Assembly (NCBI GenBank): GCA_045637525.1
Contig: JAZTZP010000111.1
Span: 1-26,736 of the forward strand
DNA: 26,736 nt
Source: JAZTZP01 sp045637525
GTDB lineage: Bacteria > Bacillota > Clostridia > UBA1381
Direction: 5' to 3'
The notes under the pieces were generated by a model that had not been told where the DNA came from, searched no databases, and saw nothing but the letters and a program-made list of their open reading frames with translations. Each line of letters starts with the position of its first letter. Position 1 is the stretch's first letter. A program made the position numbers and the translations under genes. Below, piece after piece: positions 17,313 through 24,909 of the stretch.

Positions 17313-19088
17313 TCAGTTTTCTTTATGTAATTTCCTTATATAAGTTCCCTTGAAATCCTCTGTTTTTGATATGGTATGAATGTGTATATACGAAAGCCCC
17401 GTTTCGCTGTCACAGTTGATTTTCTGCGCTAAATGCAGCTTTTCATCTATATTCACTTCAAAGCTTCCCTTATCCAGGTCATATTCAATTACCACATTTT
17501 TCCACGTTCCCGTATCACATATATCTCTTGTCAGAGGAAAAGAAACCTGAGCAATGCAATCTATCGTTGTATCAATCGGGTTAAACCACCTGTCAGTGAG
17601 TGAAATTTGTACTCCCTCACCCTCAATGCGAAGCTCCACTGTTACTTTACCTTTTCTGCTCATTGGGTAGTTCCATACAACCCCCTGAATATTACTGAAA
17701 AGTCTTGGATCACCGGTGGTACAAAGAAGTAAAGCTTCTGTCTCGTCAAGGTCAGGTGACGGATATATTACAGCTCCGTTTGTTCTGTTCCAGTGGCTGT
17801 GACCGTTTCTGCCTTTAAATACCTGGCATCCGGAAATACTTTTTATATATACCTGTGTGGAAACTCCGTCAATTCCACACATAAAATCCTCTTCATTATC
17901 CGTTTCATACAACCAGTCAAGGTCAAAGATAATCATCTCTCTTGATTCCTCATTCTGTCCGACAGAAACAAGGATTTTATTAAACGGAAGCTCAAACGCC
18001 TGAAATTGCTGTACACTTCTGTCTGCACCGCTTTTTATTCCGCTTGCAATCCGATAATCAGCTCTGTTTCTTGATCTGTTTCTCAAAATCTCACGAAAAC
18101 CATGCCACTCTTTAAAATCCGAGGTTATTGCCGCATGAGCCGCATCACGGTTTGTAAATACATCCTCTGCCCAGCCGTCGCGCAAAGCTCTGCCCACTGC
18201 CGGCGGCCAGTATGTATCTATGTCCACCTCGGGTAGTGGCTGAGTATTGTTCCAGAATACAATATTGCGTCCATCAGACAACTGCATAATAAATGGCGTT
18301 GTAAGAGTCCCGTGAAAAACTGATTTTTCACCATCGGTCCATGTTGTTCCGTTATCTTGTGAATAATAAATATACATATAGTCATGTGAAGTACGCGCCA
18401 GCATTGCCAGTCTGCCATCAGGCATTTTGGTTATTGTCGGCTCCGTCCCCGTATTCTGCCATCTAATATTTTTGTGTGGCGGACACATCTCATAAACCGG
18501 CACTGATTTGAGCCGATTTATCGTCCAGGTTTCTCCGTCATCATCTGAATACATAACCACAGGACACTGAAATTCACCCTCTACTCCTGTTAAAACCGAG
18601 CTTGAAACAAATATTCTGTTGCTTCCTTCAAAAAATACCGGCTGAAATATATCCACTATAAGATTTTTTCTCGCTTCTTCTTCATCCCATATATCTATTT
18701 TTTTCGGGTTCTCATCATCGGGACCTATATCTGATATTAGCGCATACATCCCTTTATTCTGACCTGTGTACTTTACTTTTACAGTAACATATTTATCACA
18801 CCATGGAAGATAAGTGGATGCGCCCATAACATTATTGCTTGATGCATATATCTTTTTCCAGCTTAGTCCGCAATCCTTTGAGGTTATGTAAACCACCTTT
18901 CCATCGTCAAGATAATCGGTTTTATCCGAAGCGCCATAATGGCGTATCTCACCTGTTTTCATCACACACATATCTCTTCTTGCATCCCCCGGCGGAATTG
19001 CTACCCTCATAGGTGTATATATCGCTTTAAGTTGTTTTTTGTCTTCATCTGACAGCATATTTTCCATTATTCGAAGATAATTAACCAT
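17313..19088 (-). CDS. Cytoplasmic Asp-box (sialidase-fold) protein, putative glycosidase (591 aa)
   Basis: There is no signal peptide, so it acts inside the cell, probably on an imported oligosaccharide. Asp-box turns occur at about 70-78 (SKDCGLSWK), 181-189 (SDDDGETWT) and 243-251 (SQDNGTTWT). Residues 214-232 (GTEPTITKMPDGRLAMLAR) match the Glu-Pro, DGRL, Arg pattern of GH33-type sialidases, and R28 or R37-38 may serve as a further acid-binding Arg. Residues about 425-591 look like a concanavalin-A-like jelly roll. The precise substrate is unknown; I would not call it a sialidase without structure evidence. It is the first gene of the operon that also encodes the sensor pair. The ribosome binding site at the chosen ATG is weak (only AGG); ATG codons 8 and 11 are alternatives without better sites. 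Confidence 0.82.
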   Translation of the reverse strand: MVNYLRIMENMLSDEDKKQLKAIYTPMRVAIPPGDARRDMCVMKTGEIRHYGASDKTDYLDDGKVVYITSKDCGLSWKKIYASSNNVMGASTYLPWCDKYVTVKVKYTGQNKGMYALISDIGPDDENPKKIDIWDEEEARKNLIVDIFQPVFFEGSNRIFVSSSVLTGVEGEFQCPVVMYSDDDGETWTINRLKSVPVYEMCPPHKNIRWQNTGTEPTITKMPDGRLAMLARTSHDYMYIYYSQDNGTTWTDGEKSVFHGTLTTPFIMQLSDGRNIVFWNNTQPLPEVDIDTYWPPAVGRALRDGWAEDVFTNRDAAHAAITSDFKEWHGFREILRNRSRNRADYRIASGIKSGADRSVQQFQAFELPFNKILVSVGQNEESREMIIFDLDWLYETDNEEDFMCGIDGVSTQVYIKSISGCQVFKGRNGHSHWNRTNGAVIYPSPDLDETEALLLCTTGDPRLFSNIQGVVWNYPMSRKGKVTVELRIEGEGVQISLTDRWFNPIDTTIDCIAQVSFPLTRDICDTGTWKNVVIEYDLDKGSFEVNIDEKLHLAQKINCDSETGLSYIHIHTISKTEDFKGTYIRKLHKEN

Positions 19089-19142
19089 AATTATATACCT
19101 GATTGAAACCTTTCTTCTATCTGAACAACTTTCTCCACATAA

Positions 19143-19171
19143 ATTATATCACTCTCAAAAACAAATGTCAA
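19143..19171 (-). promoter_or_regulatory. Consensus sigma-A promoter of the Asp-box/two-component operon
   Basis: Minus-strand TTGACA (19171-19166) and TATAAT (19148-19143) are both perfect, with exactly 17 bases between them. The predicted start is near 19136, about 48 bases before the first ATG. The perfect boxes suggest a high basal level, or repression by a protein at the adjoining inverted repeat. Confidence 0.85.
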
Positions 19172-19190
19172 TATGAATTTTTTTCATACT
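19170..19190. promoter_or_regulatory. Inverted-repeat operator, copy 2 (TATGA-N7-TCATA)
   Basis: TATGA (19172-19176) and TCATA (19184-19188) flank A plus six T; counted with the inner bases it is TATGAA/TTCATA. The only difference from the copy at 15053-15073 is one base (A for T at the eighth position). Both start 22 bases from the -10 box. It touches the -35 box of this promoter. Confidence 0.65.
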
Positions 19191-19210
19191 ACAAAAACTT
19201 TCTAAGCCCA

Positions 19211-19252
19211 AAATACAAAAAACCGCTTGAAATCAAGCGGTTTTTTGTATTT
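19211..19252. terminator. Strong intrinsic terminator after adhE/phosphotransferase unit
   Basis: Two 20-base arms (19211-19230 and 19233-19252) are perfectly complementary with only two bases between them. The core is AACCGCTTGA/TCAAGCGGTT with six T after the GC part on either strand, so it can work in both directions. It ends the adhE unit and insulates the promoter below. The rest of the 236-base gap (19253-19324) shows nothing else. Confidence 0.9.
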
Positions 19253-19324
19253 CAACTTTATGTTGACCTACGAAATACGCATATTAAAACAGCGTTGTAA
19301 AATCCACCCTCTACACCGTATTGT

Positions 19325-20074
19325 TTATTCGTAGTCAACTACATCAATCCAGTTAAGAAGAAACTCTCTTTCTTCTTCATTTCCCTTCGTAAGCTGTGAT
19401 GCCGCTACAATCGGAATCCATTTCTGAACATACTGCTTTGCCGTATCTGTCTTTATACAAAACATATTCAGATACTTTTCGCCAAGCTGCTCCCTGCCTG
19501 CCAAATAAAACAGAAGATATGTTCTTGCAGCATCCGCCGCACCGTTTCCCTGAGTAACGTGCGACCAGTCTATTATATATGCCTTATCATCAGGCGTGAT
19601 TATTATATTACCGGGATTCATGTCGCCATGGCATACCTTTTTATGCTTCGGCATACCGTCAAGACGTGTATGAAGCTCATATCTTGTAGTTGCGTCAAGA
19701 TCAGTCATTGAAATCTTGCCCTGCATCTTATCCTTGAGCTTATTTAAAAGCGGAACTCTCTTCGAAAGCACCTCCATCTGCACATCTACAAGTCTTTCTA
19801 TATACTCATCTGCCTTATCCGGATTTTCGTTTATAAGCATTTCTAAGGTTTTTCCTTCAATAAACTCTGAAACAATCGCCCATTTACCGTCAATCTTTGT
19901 AACCTCAATCATTTTAGGAATATTAAGGTTTGTTTCCTCAACGCGTGACTGATTTAAGGCCTCATTCAAAACATCAGCCTTCGAAAAATCCTCGTCAAAC
20001 AGCTTTATAACCCTGTCCCCGTCCCGATAAACAGTCTTATTCTTTCTTGCAGCTATTACATTATCCAATTTCAT
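19325..20074 (-). CDS. APH/choline-kinase-like phosphotransferase
   Basis: This is a kinase-fold cytoplasmic protein of 249 residues. The catalytic loop HGDMNPGNIII spans 149-159 (D151, N156) and the metal-binding IIDW motif is at 167-170. VIK near 22-24 supplies the likely ATP-binding Lys. It resembles small sugar- or choline-type kinases annotated as aminoglycoside phosphotransferase family (TIGR02172-like); the substrate is unknown and resistance is not implied. The start is the ATG at 20074: it overlaps the adhE stop as TAATG and has GGAGGTG inside the last adhE codons. A longer frame from 20158 would run deep into adhE without need. The overlap means translational coupling to adhE. It is the last gene before the 20-bp stem terminator. 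Confidence 0.85.
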   Translation of the reverse strand: MKLDNVIAARKNKTVYRDGDRVIKLFDEDFSKADVLNEALNQSRVEETNLNIPKMIEVTKIDGKWAIVSEFIEGKTLEMLINENPDKADEYIERLVDVQMEVLSKRVPLLNKLKDKMQGKISMTDLDATTRYELHTRLDGMPKHKKVCHGDMNPGNIIITPDDKAYIIDWSHVTQGNGAADAARTYLLFYLAGREQLGEKYLNMFCIKTDTAKQYVQKWIPIVAASQLTKGNEEEREFLLNWIDVVDYE

Positions 20075-22680
20075 TATTTTACACCTCCGTAATATGCGTT
20101 CAGGTACATTTGCTTTATCTCGCTCATAAGCGGGTATCTCGGATTTGCTCCGGTACATTGGTCGTCAAATGCCTGTTCCGTCATTTCCTCCAGTCCGTCA
20201 AGGAAATCCTTCTCATCTATTCCGTATTCCCTGATATTCTTCTTAATTCCAACCTTTTCCTTAAGTTCGTCTAAAGCCTTTATGAGATTTTCAAGCTTTT
20301 CCGTATCATTCTTTCCCTTTATTCCAAGATAGTCGGCAACCTCTGCATAGCGTGCAAGTGTGTGCGGATGGTCATACTGAGAGAATGTTCCCATCTTAAC
20401 CGGCTTTTCTTCCGCATTAAATCTCAAAACCTCATCTATCATAAGTGCGTTTGCAACACCGTGCGGTAAGTGATAGAATGCTCCAAGCTTGTGTGCCATC
20501 GAATGACAAACACCGAGGAATGCGTTTGCAAAAGCCATACCTGCCATCGTCGCCGCATTAGCCATCTTTTCTCTTGCCTCAACATCATTACCATTGTCGT
20601 ATGCACGGGGCAGATATTCAAATACCATCTTAAGCGAACGAAGCGCCAGACTGTCTGTATAATCGGTTGCAAGCATTGATGCATACGCCTCAAGCGCATG
20701 AGTTACAGCATCAATACCCGAAGCCGCCGTAAGTCCCTTAGGTGCAGACATATGAAGGTCAGTATCAACAATTGCCATGTTCGGCATAAGTTCATAATCC
20801 GCAAGCGGATATTTTACGCCGGTTTTTTCATCTGTGATAACCGCAAACGGTGTAACCTCCGAGCCTGTTCCTGCTGATGTCGGGATTGCAATAAAATACG
20901 CCTTCTCACCCATTTTCGGGAACGTGTATACTCTTTTTCTTATATCTATAAATCTCATAGCCATATCCATGAAGTCAGCTTCAGGATGCTCATACATTAC
21001 CCACATAATCTTAGCCGCATCCATAGCAGAACCGCCACCGAGCGCAATTATGCAGTCAGGCTCAAAAGCCTTCATCTGTGCCGCTCCGGCTTTAGCACAC
21101 TCAAGCGTCGGGTCAGGTGCTACATCAAAGAATGTGGAATGAACTATACCCATTTCATCAAGCTTATCCGTAATTGCTTTTGTATAACCGTTCTTGTAAA
21201 GGAATGTGTCCGTTACGATAAACACCTTTTTCTTGCCGAGTACATTTTTCAACTCGTCAAGCGCTACCGGCAGACAGCCCTTCTTTACATAAACCTTATC
21301 AGGAGATCTGAACCACAGCATATTTTCCCTTCTTTCCGCTACTGTCTTGATATTTAAAAGATGCTTAACGCCAACGTTTTCCGATACAGAATTTCCGCCC
21401 CATGAACCACAGCCAAGTGTTAAAGACGGTGCAAGCTTAAAGTTATATAAGTCACCTATTCCGCCATGTGACGACGGTGTATTTACAAGTATACGGCAAG
21501 TCTTCATACGGCTTGCAAATTCGTCCAGCTTCGCCTGTTCGCTCTGCGGGTCAAGATAAATTGAAGATGTGTGTCCGTAACCGCCGTCAGCTATAAGCTG
21601 TTCTGCCTTTTTAAGTGCATCTTCAAAACTCTTTGACTTATACATTGCAAGTACAGGCGAAAGCTTCTCGTGAGCAAATTCCTCTGAAATGTCAACAGAA
21701 GTAACCTCACCTATTAAAATCTTTGTATCTTCAGGAACTTTTATTCCTGCAAGCGAAGCTATTGTGCTTGCTTTTTGTCCTACTACTCTTGCGTTTAATG
21801 CGCCGTTTATAATAATTGTCTTTCTTACCTTGTCAGTTTCATCTTTACTTAAGAAATAGCATCCTCTGTCTGCAAATTCCTTCTTAACTTTAGCATATAT
21901 ACTCTCAGCAACTATAACACTCTGCTCCGATGCACAAATCATACCGTTATCAAAAGTCTTTGAATGTATTATTGAATTTACGGCAAGTAAAATGTCAGCT
22001 GACTCATCAATAATTGCCGGTGTGTTTCCGGCACCCACTCCTAAAGCCGGCTTACCGCTTGAATATGCCGCCTTAACCATACCCGGTCCGCCTGTTGCAA
22101 GAATTATATCCGATTCTTTCATTACTGTGTTTGTAAGCTCAAGCGACGGAACATCAATCCAGCTGATTATTCCCTCCGGTGCTCCGGCTGAAACTGCTGC
22201 CTCAAGAAGTATCTGAGCCGCTTCTATTGTTGAACTTTTTGCACGCGGATGCGGACTTATTATAATTGCATTTCTTGTTTTAAGTGCCAGTAAAATCTTA
22301 AAAATCGCTGTTGACGTCGGGTTAGTTGTCGGTATTACTGCCGCAATCACACCTATCGGCTCAGCAATCTTCTTTATTCCGTAAGCCTTATCCTCTTCAA
22401 TCACGCCGCAGGTTTTTGTATCCTTATAAGCGTTATATATATATTCAGATGCATAGTGATTTTTTATAACCTTATCTTCAACTATGCCCATCCCTGTTTC
22501 CTTAACTGCCATCTTGGCAAGCGGTATACGTGCTTTATTTGCTGCCGTTGCCGCTGCAAGAAAAATTTTATCAACCTGCTCCTGCGTAAAGGATGCAAAA
22601 ATTTTCTGTGCCTCTTTTAAATTTTTCAGTTCTGCTTCCAGCGCTTCTACGGTGTCTATGAGTTTTCTGTTTTCATTCAT
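20074..22680 (-). CDS. adhE: Bifunctional aldehyde-alcohol dehydrogenase AdhE
   Basis: AdhE converts acetyl-CoA to acetaldehyde and then ethanol, using two NADH, and forms cytoplasmic spirosomes in known relatives. The 868-residue length is normal. The N-terminal acylating aldehyde dehydrogenase has catalytic C249 in NGMICASEQ. The C-terminal Fe-dependent alcohol dehydrogenase has GGGSAMDAAK (548-557) and metal ligands D657, H661, H726 and H740. The start chosen is the ATG at 22680 (MNENRKL), with AGAAAGGA about 11 bases upstream. An in-frame ATG at 22740 is rejected, because it lies at the predicted transcription start and adds a basic stretch absent from the family. A Rex-like operator over the -10 box suggests control by the NADH/NAD ratio. 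A coupled phosphotransferase follows. Confidence 0.96.
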   Translation of the reverse strand: MNENRKLIDTVEALEAELKNLKEAQKIFASFTQEQVDKIFLAAATAANKARIPLAKMAVKETGMGIVEDKVIKNHYASEYIYNAYKDTKTCGVIEEDKAYGIKKIAEPIGVIAAVIPTTNPTSTAIFKILLALKTRNAIIISPHPRAKSSTIEAAQILLEAAVSAGAPEGIISWIDVPSLELTNTVMKESDIILATGGPGMVKAAYSSGKPALGVGAGNTPAIIDESADILLAVNSIIHSKTFDNGMICASEQSVIVAESIYAKVKKEFADRGCYFLSKDETDKVRKTIIINGALNARVVGQKASTIASLAGIKVPEDTKILIGEVTSVDISEEFAHEKLSPVLAMYKSKSFEDALKKAEQLIADGGYGHTSSIYLDPQSEQAKLDEFASRMKTCRILVNTPSSHGGIGDLYNFKLAPSLTLGCGSWGGNSVSENVGVKHLLNIKTVAERRENMLWFRSPDKVYVKKGCLPVALDELKNVLGKKKVFIVTDTFLYKNGYTKAITDKLDEMGIVHSTFFDVAPDPTLECAKAGAAQMKAFEPDCIIALGGGSAMDAAKIMWVMYEHPEADFMDMAMRFIDIRKRVYTFPKMGEKAYFIAIPTSAGTGSEVTPFAVITDEKTGVKYPLADYELMPNMAIVDTDLHMSAPKGLTAASGIDAVTHALEAYASMLATDYTDSLALRSLKMVFEYLPRAYDNGNDVEAREKMANAATMAGMAFANAFLGVCHSMAHKLGAFYHLPHGVANALMIDEVLRFNAEEKPVKMGTFSQYDHPHTLARYAEVADYLGIKGKNDTEKLENLIKALDELKEKVGIKKNIREYGIDEKDFLDGLEEMTEQAFDDQCTGANPRYPLMSEIKQMYLNAYYGGVK

Positions 22681-22742
22681 TTCAAATTCATTCCTTTCTA
22701 CACCATTTGTTACTCTACGTTTGAGACGACTTCTTTTCATCT

Positions 22743-22760
22743 CTGTTAATATTCTAACAA
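22743..22760. promoter_or_regulatory. Rex-like operator of adhE
   Basis: Minus-strand TTGTTAGAATATTAACAG fits the Rex pattern TTGTTAA-N4-TTAACAA with one mismatch in each half. It covers the -10 box of the adhE promoter, where a repressor would block RNA polymerase. Rex is known to control adhE in Clostridia and other Firmicutes; binding here is inferred. Confidence 0.72.
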
Positions 22761-22779
22761 ACTTTTCGGAATTTGTGAA
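22751..22779 (-). promoter_or_regulatory. Predicted sigma-A promoter of adhE
   Basis: TTCACA (22779-22774) and TAGAAT (22756-22751) each differ from consensus by one base and are 17 bases apart. Transcription would begin near 22744, about 64 bases before the chosen ATG. The overlap of the -10 box with the Rex-like site supports the call. Confidence 0.7.
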
Positions 22780-22797
22780 ATGTTTATTTTTTATATT

Positions 22798-22820
22798 GGT
22801 ATATCAATTTTGATATGACC
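22798..22820. promoter_or_regulatory. Imperfect palindrome upstream of adhE promoter
   Basis: A 23-base imperfect palindrome with core TATCAA-TT-TTGATA and outer arms GGT/GACC lies about 19 bases upstream of the adhE -35 box. It sits between adhE and the LysR-type gene. It could be an activator site, perhaps for that LysR-type protein; this is inference. Confidence 0.4.
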
Positions 22821-22926
22821 GAGTTTCAGAATAAATCTTCCATGGTAAATATTTCATATAAATCCACGATTAAACGATAGTTTTAAAAAGATTTTTACCA
22901 AAAAGTCATTTTTTGTCACTATATTA

Positions 22927-22952
22927 AAAACAGCATGACCACATGCTGTTTT
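22927..22952 (-). terminator. Intrinsic terminator after the LysR-type gene
   Basis: An 11-bp perfect stem (arms 22927-22937 and 22942-22952, core ACAGCATG/CATGCTGT) with a 4-base loop is followed on the minus strand by a T-run. It lies about 25 bases after the LysR stop, so adhE is a separate transcript. The remaining gap from 22821 to 22926 shows nothing I can name. Confidence 0.85.
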
Positions 22953-22977
22953 ATTCATATTACCGAAAAAAATTTTT

Positions 22978-23895
22978 TTAATTAAATGCAACCACATTTC
23001 TTGAAGCATATACACAGTCGATAAATCTCTTGTCAAGTTCGGTAAACTTATAGCCCTTATGATAGATTATAACATCCTTATACTTCTTCCCCGGCTCACT
23101 GCTGAGCTTATGCACCAACCCGTAGCGTTTGCGACAGCTCTCAGGCACGGGCGACGTCCACATATATGAATTTGGCATACTTTCCAATATTTCATACTGT
23201 GTACTTCTGCCGTATACTCTTATTTTCTTAACCTCCACTCCGTCATCACGTCTGCCCGGCTGATGATACGGAACAATAGTATCACCGTGCACAACCTCAA
23301 TACATTTATGCAAATCCTCAGTGTGAATTATATTATCATCAATATACGGATTTTTTTCCGAGGTCAGAATTATTCTTTCAAACTCCCATAAAACCTCACT
23401 GCAAAGCTGTTTATCCTTTAAATAATCTTCAAAGTAATTTTCGTTTGTAAGCCTGTATCTTATAATACCGATATTATGCCTTCCGTCTAAAACATTATTT
23501 ATAGACTGCATTGCATTAGTTTCCTGAAAATTTATATCTATGGATTTTTCGGTATCAACAGTCTTTAAAAAGCTTATAAATCCTTTTGAAATATAGCTGC
23601 CTCTCGGGATTGATACACTAAGACTTTCCACAAACTCATTCTCCGTATGAGACAAATGCTCCATTTTCTCCATCTGAACAAGAATATTCTGAGCATAAAC
23701 CAAAAATTCAGAGCCTTTCTTAGTCGGTACAACCCCTTTCGATGAACGTTCAAAAATCTCAAATCCTAAAGCATCTTCCATCTCACGAATTGCACGGCTC
23801 AAATTCGGCTGTCCCATATATAAGTTTTCAGCCGCCTGCGTTATAGAACGTGTACGCTCAACCTCAACAGCATATTTAAAATATTGTGTGTTCAT
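22978..23895 (-). CDS. LysR-type transcriptional regulator
   Basis: This is a 305-residue DNA-binding regulator. The N-terminal winged helix-turn-helix (about 1-60) reads ITQAAENLYMGQPNLSRAIREME, followed by the linker helix typical of the family. The rest would be the periplasmic-binding-like effector domain, here divergent and ending in VVAFN. GGGAGGAG lies seven bases before the ATG. It has its own terminator and is directly upstream of adhE in the same direction rather than divergent, so adhE control is possible but not shown. The effector is unknown. Confidence 0.92.
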   Translation of the reverse strand: MNTQYFKYAVEVERTRSITQAAENLYMGQPNLSRAIREMEDALGFEIFERSSKGVVPTKKGSEFLVYAQNILVQMEKMEHLSHTENEFVESLSVSIPRGSYISKGFISFLKTVDTEKSIDINFQETNAMQSINNVLDGRHNIGIIRYRLTNENYFEDYLKDKQLCSEVLWEFERIILTSEKNPYIDDNIIHTEDLHKCIEVVHGDTIVPYHQPGRRDDGVEVKKIRVYGRSTQYEILESMPNSYMWTSPVPESCRKRYGLVHKLSSEPGKKYKDVIIYHKGYKFTELDKRFIDCVYASRNVVAFN

Positions 23896-23954
23896 AATAA
23901 AACTCCTCCCGAACTATTTTTCTGTTTATCCATCTGCATGATAAGTCTAAAAAA

Positions 23955-24350
23955 TCATTTAATAAAAACGTTTGTCCCTCTTGGTTCAAGTTGTATTGCC
24001 CATTCATATAATCTTTTTAACAACTGTCGCTTGTTTCTTTTTTTCGCTTCAACAGTTCTGCCATTAATTTGCCCTCTGATATAGCTTCCGTCACCATCAA
24101 ATCCCTTTGGTAATGATTTTATTTTATATTTTTTCGTAAATTCTATATACATAAATTCGTTAGAACCTATATGACCTTCACAACACATCTCTGTATAAAA
24201 ACATTTTCGATTTAATTCCTTGATAATAGGCAACATCTTCTTGTCTATTTGTATAAGAGTCCACGGATACACATCGCACGTGCACTCATTAAGTACGCTC
24301 AAACAATTAGGGCACACATATGAATATATCTTTGAATTTTTTTCGTTCAT
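23955..24350 (-). CDS. Cys-rich zinc-ribbon-like hypothetical protein (131 aa)
   Basis: I do not recognise a named family. The N-terminus has C13-x2-C16 and C23-x-C25, a likely zinc site, and a second cluster CCEGH occupies 56-60. The middle (IDKKMLPIIKELNRK) is helical and the C-terminal third is very basic, which could suit RNA or DNA contact. No signal peptide or TM segment is present. The ATG at 24350 is chosen because GGGGAGGAG lies four bases upstream; a frame from 24386 adds 12 codons that overlap that site. The gene ends 59 bases before the LysR-type gene. Confidence 0.7.
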   Translation of the reverse strand: MNEKNSKIYSYVCPNCLSVLNECTCDVYPWTLIQIDKKMLPIIKELNRKCFYTEMCCEGHIGSNEFMYIEFTKKYKIKSLPKGFDGDGSYIRGQINGRTVEAKKRNKRQLLKRLYEWAIQLEPRGTNVFIK

Positions 24351-24430
24351 TATACTCCTCCCCTTTTTAAAATATCTGCAAATCATCCGTTATAAGGAAT
24401 AGACGATTTAGATGAAAACCTTTTTAGAGA

Positions 24431-24462
24431 TAGTTCGTATCAAGTTAAAGTCAAAAACATTA
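24431..24462. repeat. Gene-end repeat, copy 1
   Basis: The sequence starts TAGTTCGTATCAAGTTAAAG and ends in the stop codon of the four-TM protein (24462-24460). It is clearly related to copies at 25877-25907 and 26521-26550, each placed the same way at a stop codon. Confidence 0.5.
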
Positions 24463-24855
24463 TTTTGATTTAATCAAATATATTATCGACGAAACTACAT
24501 ATGCAATTGTATGTGTCAACCCGGTCATCATTGCATTTATATCAAGTTCGTAATATGTTTCATCATAGTAAGGCACTGTTAACTTAAATAACCACATAAA
24601 ATAATTTGTTTTGCTAACGAAACATATAAAGGATATGTATATCACAACAAATATTATAGTTAAAACCCAATATGTATTTTTACTAAATTTTTTAAAGATA
24701 AAATAAGCAACAATCCCGAACACAACTGACAATATCAAATAAACGAAATCAGAAAAATCCGGCATTGTATCATATATTTTACCTTGTATTAAAATATTTA
24801 TCTGCATAATCAAATGGAACATCAATGCAAAAAATATGCTTTTTAATATTTTCAT
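24460..24855 (-). CDS. Four-TM membrane protein, unknown (131 aa)
   Basis: Hydrophobic segments lie at about 4-24, 36-55, 62-83 and 109-128, joined by short charged loops (KKFSKN, YYDETYYELD). I see no enzyme or transporter motif. It could be an immunity-type or accessory membrane protein, but nothing proves this. GGGGAG lies about 9 bases before the ATG. It stands 54 bases after the ankyrin-like gene and its stop lies in the gene-end repeat. Confidence 0.65.
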   Translation of the reverse strand: MKILKSIFFALMFHLIMQINILIQGKIYDTMPDFSDFVYLILSVVFGIVAYFIFKKFSKNTYWVLTIIFVVIYISFICFVSKTNYFMWLFKLTVPYYDETYYELDINAMMTGLTHTIAYVVSSIIYLIKSK

Positions 24856-24909
24856 ATTTACTTTACACTCCCCATTATAAAAACTTCTGCCTGCTTAATA
24901 ACCCAGTAA

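Noticed and set aside
17313..19088. Assignment as a true sialidase (GH33)
   Set aside because: Asp boxes and one Glu/Arg motif fit, but the full Arg triad and Tyr nucleophile could not be placed, and the protein is not exported.
19325..20074. Aminoglycoside resistance gene
   Set aside because: Only the general kinase-fold motifs are shared; the coupling to adhE points to metabolism.
20075..20158. Longer start for the phosphotransferase inside adhE
   Set aside because: GGAGGTG followed by TAATG gives a clear start at 20074, and the family's first strand begins there.
22681..22740. Longer AdhE N-terminus from the ATG at 22740
   Set aside because: That ATG sits at the predicted transcription start, lacks a ribosome binding site, and adds a basic stretch unlike AdhE; the ATG at 22680 fits better.
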